Position numbers and translations under genes: made by a program. The notes beneath the pieces are model-generated. The model was not told the DNA's origin. It ran no database searches and saw only the letters and a list, made by a program, of their open reading frames with translations. Positions 29,710 through 34,744 of a stretch of DNA of 34,744 nucleotides are shown in pieces. Origin of the DNA: Candidatus Krumholzibacteriota bacterium (lineage in GTDB: Bacteria > Krumholzibacteriota > Krumholzibacteriia > Krumholzibacteriales > Krumholzibacteriaceae). The stretch is from contig JAFGEZ010000004.1 of NCBI GenBank assembly GCA_016931295.1, forward strand, positions 1 through 34,744. Direction: 5' to 3'. Numbering within the stretch: position 1 is the stretch's first letter; the number at the start of each line of letters is the position of its first letter.

Positions 29710-30886
29710 CGTCGTTCTCTTTCCTGTAGAGTGGTGACATCTCGCGGAGCCGCGCCGCGATCGGCGCGAGCGCCTCGATGACGCGGTCGGCCTCCGACAC
29801 CGTGTTCTCCGGGCCGGCCGAGAAGACCAGCGACCCCTGCGCCGTGGCGGCATCGAGGCCGATCGCCTCGAGCACGCTGCTTCCCTTGAGGCTCTTCGAC
29901 GTGCAGGCGGAGCCGCTCGCCGCCCGGATTCCCGCCCGGTCGAGGAAGAGCAGCAGCGCCTCGCCCTCGACGTAGCGGACGCAGACGCTCGCGTGGCCGG
30001 GGAGCCGGCGCTCGGGATGGCCGGTGACGACGACGTCGTCGATCGCCGCCGGGATCCCGGCGAGCAGCCGGTCGCGCACGGGGTTCACCCGTCCGGCATG
30101 GCGCGGCAGCTCCTCCGCGGCGAGGGCGGCAGCCACGCCCATCCCGGCGATCGCGGGGATGTTCTCCTGGCCGGCGCGCTTGCCGCGCTCCTGGATCCCC
30201 CCGGCGACGAGGGGCACGAGCGGCGTTCCCTTCCCGACGACGAGGGCGGCGGCCCCGGGGGGACCGCCGAAGTTCTGGGCGGCCACCGTCATGGCGTCGA
30301 CGCCGAGGGCCGCGATGTCCGTCTCGATCGCTCCCGCCGTCCCCCACGCGTCGGTGTGCATCGGCACGCCCGCGTCGCGGCAGAGGGCCGCCAGGTCGGC
30401 GATCGGCTCGATCGTCCCGATCTCCGTGCTCGCGTGGAGAATCGAGACGAGGGCGGCGCCCTTCCCGAGCTCCCTGGCGAGATCGTCGGGGGAGACCAGG
30501 CCGTGTCCGTCGACGGGGAGGACGACGAGCTCGAAGCCCTCCTTCCCGAGAATGCGCGCGGGCTCGGAGACGGAGACGTGCTCGACGGCGGAGACGATGA
30601 TGCGGTTGGAGCGCTTCAGCCGGCCGCGCGCGATCCCCCGGACGGCGAGGTTGTTCGCCTCCGATCCCGTCGCGGTGAAGATCACGCCCTGCGGATCGGC
30701 GCCGACGAGGGCGGCCACGCGCGAGCGCGCCTCGAGGAGGACGTCCGCCGCCAGCTGGCCGCGTTCGTGGACGCTCTGCGGATTGCCGAATCCGTCGCAA
30801 AGCAGCCGGGTCATCGTCTCGACGGCGGCGGGGCGAACCGGCGATGCGGCGATATGGTCGAGATATATCTCGTTTTCGGCGTTCAT
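29693..30886 (-). CDS. NifS/IscS-like protein lacking the PLP-binding lysine
   Basis: This 397-residue protein is a full-length cysteine desulfurase homologue (class V aminotransferase fold). It retains the opening YLDHIAASP, the TATGSEANNLA motif, His103 (VEHVSV), Asp179 (HTDA), RAGQENIP, and the sulfur-accepting cysteine Cys328 in SGSACTS. The PLP-lysine motif, normally a His-Lys dipeptide before a GPKG stretch, reads AQNFGGPPG with Gln204-Asn205. The PLP-contacting Gln that normally follows DA is Gly182, and the usual Asn in HVNNE is Thr154. It may not be a desulfurase; a scaffold-type partner of NifU, as in Archaeoglobus IscS, is plausible. First gene of the nifS-nifU-nadA operon. Confidence 0.9.
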   Translation of the reverse strand: MNAENEIYLDHIAASPVRPAAVETMTRLLCDGFGNPQSVHERGQLAADVLLEARSRVAALVGADPQGVIFTATGSEANNLAVRGIARGRLKRSNRIIVSAVEHVSVSEPARILGKEGFELVVLPVDGHGLVSPDDLARELGKGAALVSILHASTEIGTIEPIADLAALCRDAGVPMHTDAWGTAGAIETDIAALGVDAMTVAAQNFGGPPGAAALVVGKGTPLVPLVAGGIQERGKRAGQENIPAIAGMGVAAALAAEELPRHAGRVNPVRDRLLAGIPAAIDDVVVTGHPERRLPGHASVCVRYVEGEALLLFLDRAGIRAASGSACTSKSLKGSSVLEAIGLDAATAQGSLVFSAGPENTVSEADRVIEALAPIAARLREMSPLYRKENDDADVQ

Positions 30887-30964
30887 CGTCCGATGCGCGG
30901 GCGGCCGCGTTTCCCCGGCGGCCGCTCGCCGGGCAGGGGTTGTCGTATCGGTCGTTACAGCACT

Positions 30965-30992
30965 AATCTAGACGATGTCCGGCCGAATGCAA
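30965..30992 (-). promoter_or_regulatory. Putative promoter of the nifS-nifU-nadA operon
   Basis: On the minus strand TTGCAT (30987-30992) is followed after 16 bases by TAGATT (30965-30970), about 80 bases before the nifS-like start. No obvious operator for an Fe-S regulator was recognised. Confidence 0.4.
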
Positions 30993-31056
30993 CCAAAAAC
31001 GTCCCCGTGCCGGGGGGGAGCCGGTGCCGGACAACGCGGCGGGACGCGGCGAATTG

Positions 31057-31065
31057 TGCTATCAT
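31057..31065 (+). promoter_or_regulatory. Putative extended -10 of the 31109 gene
   Basis: TGCTATCAT provides an extended -10 (TG plus TATCAT) 43 bases before the ATG. There is no good -35, which is common for extended -10 promoters. The 222-base gap to the divergent nifS-like gene holds nothing else that I recognise. Confidence 0.4.
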
Positions 31066-31108
31066 GCCGGTAAACGAACCGATCGGATCGAACGAAAGGG
31101 GCGAGGCG

Positions 31109-32290
31109 ATGAGACGGTGGATCGGACGACGGAACGGATGGGCGCTGATCCTGCTCGCGGCGGCGTTCCTGCTCGCCGCGACCGGGGTGAACGCCCAGGA
31201 GAAGAAGAAGGACGACGGCAAACGCGACCGCGAGGCGGAACGGCGAACAAAGCGCCAAACGAACGGGGAAGACGACCGCGCAGGCGGGGAGGCGACACGG
31301 CCGAACCGCACGGACGGCGACCGGGATGTCAGGCGGACGCCCGTCGGCCGCCCCGACCGCGACACCGAGCGCCGCAGGCGGAAGGAAACGCCGGCCCGCC
31401 CGGCGGGCGGCGCCGGCGATCCCCCGGCCTCCCCGGTTGATCCGTCCGCTCGCCCGGCCGGGCCCGCCGCGAACGATCCCCTGCCGCCGGCGCGGGATCT
31501 CCGGCGATGGCGGCGGAAGGATCCCGTCGTCCCGTCCGGCGAGGCCGGAACGAAGACGAAGGAGAACCCCGACGACCGGCGGCGGATCGTGGACCCTGAC
31601 GGGTCGCGCCCCGTCGTGGTTTCGCCGCGAAGCGGGCGGATACCGGGCGAGTTGGGCGGCGGAGCGATCCCGGACGGCGGCGGAACGTACATCGACGCGA
31701 TCACCGGTCCGGCCCCCCCCTTCCTCCCCGGCGGCATGATCGTCTGGGCGGAGGAGATGGACGACCCCTGGGCGATCACCCTCCCCGGCGGCACGATCCT
31801 CCCCGATCCAACCGACCGGGCGCTCGTCGAGGAGCTGCAACGGCTGGTCGACGAGGGGCGCGGAGACGAGCCGATCGTCTGCCTGCTCCAGACGGCGTGG
31901 CCGCTCGACTGGGACGAACGGGACGACCTCTTCGCGCGCGGCGTCGTCTTCTACCGCAAGCTGAACGATCGCGCCTTCATCGTCGACATCACCCCGGAGA
32001 TCGTCCTCGAGGAGCTCGTTCCACGGGCCCTGTTCCGGTGGATCGGGTTGCACCTCCCCGGGTACAAGTATCCGCCTGTCGTTCCGATCGGCGGTGTCCG
32101 CGGCATGAGGGTCTGGTCGCTGAACGGCGACGACGGGGGGTTCCGCGAGGATCTCCGCGTCCTCGGCGCGTCGGTGGACGCCTACGACGGGGGCGTGTAC
32201 GAGATCGAGGCGCCGCTCGATCTCCTGCCGGGGATCGCCGGGCTCTGGTGGGTCGAGATGATCCGGCCCCGTCCCGCCGGCGACTCCTGA
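31109..32290 (+). CDS. Exported protein with low-complexity linker and C-terminal domain of unknown function
   Basis: This 393-residue protein starts with a signal peptide (residues 1-30, ending VNAQ). A long charged and proline-rich disordered segment (about 31-190) follows. The C-terminal 140 residues (from LVEELQRLVDEGRG) contain IVCLLQTAWPLDWDERDDLFARGVVFYRKLNDRAFIVDI-like strand/turn patterns. This is similar in style to propeptide or fervidolysin-type N-terminal domains of secreted proteases, but no protease domain is encoded here. Function unknown. AAAGGGG precedes the ATG. It is followed by a terminator, so it is probably monocistronic. Confidence 0.65.
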   Translation: MRRWIGRRNGWALILLAAAFLLAATGVNAQEKKKDDGKRDREAERRTKRQTNGEDDRAGGEATRPNRTDGDRDVRRTPVGRPDRDTERRRRKETPARPAGGAGDPPASPVDPSARPAGPAANDPLPPARDLRRWRRKDPVVPSGEAGTKTKENPDDRRRIVDPDGSRPVVVSPRSGRIPGELGGGAIPDGGGTYIDAITGPAPPFLPGGMIVWAEEMDDPWAITLPGGTILPDPTDRALVEELQRLVDEGRGDEPIVCLLQTAWPLDWDERDDLFARGVVFYRKLNDRAFIVDITPEIVLEELVPRALFRWIGLHLPGYKYPPVVPIGGVRGMRVWSLNGDDGGFREDLRVLGASVDAYDGGVYEIEAPLDLLPGIAGLWWVEMIRPRPAGDS

Positions 32291-32294
32291 CGTT

Positions 32295-32326
32295 CGCCGG
32301 GCCGGGATCGCCGGGGCGCGTTTTTT
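32295..32326 (+). terminator. Intrinsic terminator after the 31109 gene
   Basis: CGCCGG (32295-32300) pairs with CC and GGCG of 32311-32318 (two-base bulge), followed two bases later by a T6 run at 32321-32326. It lies immediately after the stop codon. Confidence 0.6.
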
Positions 32327-32352
32327 CGTGGAACTCTCCGCGCGCGCTCACC

Positions 32353-32358
32353 TATAAT
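32353..32358 (+). promoter_or_regulatory. Perfect TATAAT -10 element upstream of the DUF1573 gene
   Basis: TATAAT is present 128 bases upstream of the GTG start of the next gene, but no convincing -35 is seen at the usual distance. It directly precedes a hairpin-rich leader with a terminator-like end. Confidence 0.5.
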
Positions 32359-32365
32359 ACAGTAC

Positions 32366-32432
32366 GCGGCCGGAAGGCCGCACCCGATCGCCCGCCCGAT
32401 GCGGACGGGTCCGTGAGATCGGGTTTCTTTTT
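32366..32432 (+). ncRNA. Candidate structured leader with terminator hairpin
   Basis: From the promoter-like element, the leader folds first into GCGGCC-GGAA-GGCCGC (32366-32381, perfect stem, GNRA-type tetraloop). A second stem ACCCGATC/GATCGGGT (32382-32389 with 32417-32424) is followed by TTCTTTTTCT. This is an intrinsic-terminator shape in front of the DUF1573 gene, so it may be an attenuator or a short independent RNA. It does not match a riboswitch class or tRNA that I recognise. Confidence 0.45.
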
Positions 32433-32485
32433 CTCGGACGAATAGCGAAGACGCCGGCCTGGCGAGCCGGCGGGAAGGGACAGGA

Positions 32486-33547
32486 GTGAACAGGAGACGA
32501 CACATCGCGACGACGCTCGTCACGGGCCTGCTTCTTCTCGTCTTCCTCTCGGTTGCATGCCTGGCGAAGAAGGACGAGAAGCCGCCCGAGCTCTACATCG
32601 AGAAGCCGAGCGTCGACCTCGGCGAATTCATGGAAGGCGAGGACATCGAGTATACCTTCACGGTCAGCAACAGGGGGGAGGGCGAGCTGCACATCCTGAA
32701 TGTGCGCCCTGGTTGAGGCTGCTCCGTGGCCGACTATGAAAAGGTCATCCTTCCCGGGCAGGAAGGAACGATAGGCATAAAGATCTACGGGCACAAGATC
32801 CATCCGGGACATTTCCGGAAAAGCTTCACGATCACGACGAACGACCCGACCAACCGGAAGATGATCGTGCACGTCGACGGCGACGTCACGAAGGTCTTCG
32901 ACGTCACGAGGGATCTCTACCTCTCCGGCTTCGCCGACGAGACGCTCAGGCTGGAGACGGACGTGATCAGCCACCTCGACACGCCGATCAGGATCACCGG
33001 CTACCATTGGGCGGAGGGCAACCGCGACTCGGAGACCCTCGCGGACAAGCTCTCCGTGACGATCGAGGAGATCGAGGCGGGACGGCAGTACCGCGTCCGC
33101 CTCGCGACGAAGGTCGATCTCGAGGCGGGGCACCACTACGTGGGCGATCTCTATCTCGAGACGGATTTCCCGAAGCTCAAGGAGAAGAAGCTGAGCGTCC
33201 GGATGACGATCACCCCCGATGTCGAGGTCCATCCCAAGAACGTCATCATGCGCGAGATGCAGGTGCGCGAGGGGACGTCGAAGAGCTTCGACCGGGTGAT
33301 CACGGTCATCGCCGCGCGCGCCGACTCCCTGAAGATCAGGGACATCATCGCCGACCGGGACGACATCAGCGTGAGCATCAAGGAGGTGCAGCCGGGCAAG
33401 TCCTTCCGCTGCACCGTGCGCGTGCGGCCCCCGAGCGAGCCCGGCAAGTACGTGGGCAACCTGCGCATCCTGACGAACTACCCGGGGTACGAGGAGATCC
33501 CCGTCAAGATCATGGGATCGGTGCGGATCACCTCCTCCGGCGATTGA
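32486..33547 (+). CDS. DUF1573 protein with an in-frame TGA at the conserved cysteine (candidate selenoprotein)
   Basis: Reading through the single TGA at 32714-32716 gives a 353-residue protein with Sec at position 77. Residues 1-25 are a signal sequence ending SVAC, a possible lipobox (Cys25). Residues about 35-125 match DUF1573 (YIEKPSVDLGEFMEGEDIEYTF, NVRPG-U-GCSVADYEKVILPGQEGTI, SFTITTNDPTNRKMIV). In that family the U position is the first Cys of a conserved Cys-Gly-Cys. A second Ig-like region follows (about 130-353). The GTG at 32486 has only a weak upstream GGA. Codons before and after the TGA share the same frame, so no indel is needed. A TlpA-like thioredoxin is encoded next. The selenoprotein call is an inference. 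Confidence 0.8.
32726..32748 (+). promoter_or_regulatory. Candidate bacterial SECIS-like hairpin just after the TGA
   Basis: GTGGCC (32726-32731) can pair with GGTCAT (32743-32748), two of six pairs being G-U. The 11-base loop starts with G, 16 bases after the TGA, which fits the usual bacterial SECIS placement. A competing fold (GGCTGC with GTGGCC) exists, so the element is tentative. Confidence 0.35.
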
Positions 33548-33573
33548 TGCCGCACGGCCGGCCGACGGATTCA

Positions 33574-33601
33574 AACGGGGGCGCCGTCGGGCGCCCCCGT
33601 T
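33574..33601 (+). terminator. Strong hairpin between the DUF1573 and TlpA-like genes
   Basis: A perfect 11-bp stem AACGGGGGCGC/GCGCCCCCGTT with a six-base loop sits in the 72-base gap. There is no U-tract, so it may attenuate or stabilise rather than fully terminate. Confidence 0.55.
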
Positions 33602-33619
33602 CATTGAAGGAGAAATAGC

Positions 33620-34537
33620 ATGAGAAAAACGGTCATGATTCTGACCGCGCTCGCCCTCGGTTTCGCCGCCCTCGCCGGGCCGGCCGCCGCGCAGGAGAAC
33701 GCGGCCGACGCCTACCGCGTTCTGCTCGACGATCTGCGGACGCTCAGCAAGAACTCGCCGGGCCAGGCATTCGTCGACGAGGCCGAGAAACGGCTCACCG
33801 CCTTCATCGAGCAGTGGCCCGATGCGCCCGAACGGGCCGGCGCGCTGCTCAACCTGGGACACCTCTACTCCAGGATGGGGCGGTCCGGGGAGGCCGTGAC
33901 CGCGCTGGAGGCCTACTTCTCGATCGATGCCAGGCGCGATCCGAGCGAGGAGATCATGGCCCGGTACGTTCTCGCCTCCTCCTACATCGCCGTCGAGGAG
34001 TACGAGAAGGCCGAGCCGGCGCTCCGCATGATCGTGCGCGAGGGGACCGTCGCCAACCCGAAGATCGCCCAGGCGGCCGCGGCCGAGCTCGGGCGGATCG
34101 ATACGCTCAAGAAACTGAAGATCGGGATGCCGGCGATCGATTTCACCGCCACGGCCTACAACGGCGGGAACGTCTCGCTGGCCGGTCTCCGCGGCTCGGT
34201 CGTCCTTCTCGATTTCTGGGCGTCCTGGTGCGCTCCCTGCCGCGCCGAGATGCCGAACGTCAAGAAGATCTACGAGGATTTCCACGACGGGGGATTCGAG
34301 ATCCTCGGCATCTCCCTCGACCAGACCGAGGGGAAATTCAAGAGCTACGTCGACGAGCAGCAACTGCCCTGGCCGATGGTCTTCGACGGCAAGGGGTGGC
34401 AGGCCGAGATCGGCCGCACCTACGCGGTGAGCGCCATCCCGGCGACCTTCCTCATCGACCGCGCCGGCACGATCCGGTACAAGTCGGTTCGCGGCGAGGA
34501 GCTCCGCAGCGCCGTCGCGAAACTCCTCGCCGAATAG
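33620..34537 (+). CDS. TlpA/ResA-like exported thioredoxin with N-terminal TPR-like helices
   Basis: This 305-residue protein has a signal peptide (residues 1 to about 24, AAAQ). A helical region (about 30-165) has tetratricopeptide-like repeats (ERAGALLNLGHLYSRMGRSGEAVTALEAYF, IMARYVLASSYIAVEEYEKAEPALRMI). The C-terminal 140 residues form a thioredoxin-fold AhpC/TSA-TlpA domain with the redox motif WCAPC (Cys204, Cys207) and the cis-Pro loop VSAIPATFLID. It probably reduces or isomerises disulfides in the periplasm, and the neighbouring candidate selenoprotein could be a partner. AAGGAGAAAT precedes the ATG. No lipobox was seen. Confidence 0.92.
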   Translation: MRKTVMILTALALGFAALAGPAAAQENAADAYRVLLDDLRTLSKNSPGQAFVDEAEKRLTAFIEQWPDAPERAGALLNLGHLYSRMGRSGEAVTALEAYFSIDARRDPSEEIMARYVLASSYIAVEEYEKAEPALRMIVREGTVANPKIAQAAAAELGRIDTLKKLKIGMPAIDFTATAYNGGNVSLAGLRGSVVLLDFWASWCAPCRAEMPNVKKIYEDFHDGGFEILGISLDQTEGKFKSYVDEQQLPWPMVFDGKGWQAEIGRTYAVSAIPATFLIDRAGTIRYKSVRGEELRSAVAKLLAE

Positions 34538-34716
34538 CCGGCGAGGCGCGGCCGATCCCGATGCCGGCACGCCCCGCGGCTGTCCGGCACGGGGGGATGT
34601 CGTCATTCCGCGTCCGTATCATGGACGCGGACATGTCGCGAAGAAATGCCGTCCGCAAAGGCCGAATGACGTTCTGCATATCGTGGCGAAGATTCGGTTT
34701 CCCTGAAAAATACCGC

Positions 34717-34744
34717 TTGACACCCCGCCGATGCCTGTGAATAC
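34717..34744 (+). promoter_or_regulatory. Promoter at the window end (-10 truncated)
   Basis: A perfect TTGACA (34717-34722) with an AT-rich upstream stretch (CTGAAAAATA, about 34703-34712) lies 16-18 bases before the window edge, where GAATAC suggests the start of a -10. This style is common for stable-RNA or strongly expressed genes beyond the window. The 200 bases after the TlpA-like gene carry no gene that I can support. Confidence 0.45.

Noticed and set aside
32366-32432. Possible tRNA, including selenocysteine tRNA, upstream of the candidate selenoprotein
   Set aside because: No T-loop consensus, no anticodon arm with UCA, and the T-rich tail fits a terminator instead.
32714-32716. Interpretation of the TGA as a frameshift or pseudogene stop
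   Set aside because: The frame is unchanged on both sides, downstream sequence is well conserved in style, and the stop replaces precisely the conserved cysteine; kept as a candidate selenocysteine, though sequencing error cannot be excluded from one sequence.
32714-32716. Genome-wide reassignment of TGA to Cys or Trp
   Set aside because: Many genes in the window end in TGA (for example dnaA, dnaN, recF, hflX), so TGA is a normal stop here.

Overview
This is a GC-rich bacterial chromosome segment spanning the replication origin. The order jag-yidC-yidD-rnpA-rpmH (minus strand), an intergenic region with DnaA boxes, then dnaA-dnaN-recF-DUF721-gyrB-gyrA (plus strand) is the classical oriC neighbourhood. 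Gram-negative envelope traits are a long YidC with a large periplasmic domain, lipoprotein-type signals, a porin-like beta-barrel, and a secreted protein with a FlgD-Ig/sorting-domain-like C-terminus. Together these suggest an uncultivated lineage of the FCB superphylum (Eisenbacteria/Krumholzibacteria-like). That placement is an inference from gene style, not a phylogeny. TGA is the usual stop codon throughout.

Layout. 1-3017 (minus): envelope insertion, RNA processing and ribosomal genes driven from a strong promoter at 3091-3119. 3018-3558 and 4939-5331: two DnaA-box regions flanking dnaA. 5332-12544: DNA replication and topology genes. 12565-15671: a secreted calcium-motif protein translationally coupled to hflX. 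15651-22875: a mixed accessory block with a polytopic membrane protein, aldehyde dehydrogenase, M20 peptidase, M49-like lipoprotein metallopeptidase and zinc alcohol dehydrogenase. 23044-26749: a tightly overlapping four-gene corrinoid methyl-transfer operon. It encodes a corrinoid protein, a homocysteine S-methyltransferase, a MetH-type reactivation domain protein and a non-pyrrolysine MttB homologue. 26829-28040: porin-like protein. 28215-30886 (minus): overlapping nifS-like, nifU-like and nadA genes. 31109-34537: secreted protein, a DUF1573 protein and a TlpA/ResA-like thioredoxin.

The most notable observation is in the DUF1573 gene at 32486-33547. The reading frame is interrupted by one TGA (32714-32716) exactly where the family has the first Cys of its conserved CGC motif, and it resumes in the same frame for 276 codons. 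This looks like a selenocysteine-containing DUF1573 lipoprotein, encoded next to a thioredoxin-fold partner and preceded by a promoter, leader and terminator-hairpin arrangement. The second is the NifS-like protein, which keeps the sulfur-carrying Cys328 but has lost the PLP-binding lysine (Gln204-Asn205 in place of His-Lys). It is co-encoded with a NifU scaffold fused to two zinc ribbons and with the Fe-S enzyme NadA. The third is the corrinoid operon, which pairs an MttB-family demethylase with a homocysteine acceptor enzyme and so behaves like a dissected methionine synthase fed by a methylamine or betaine.
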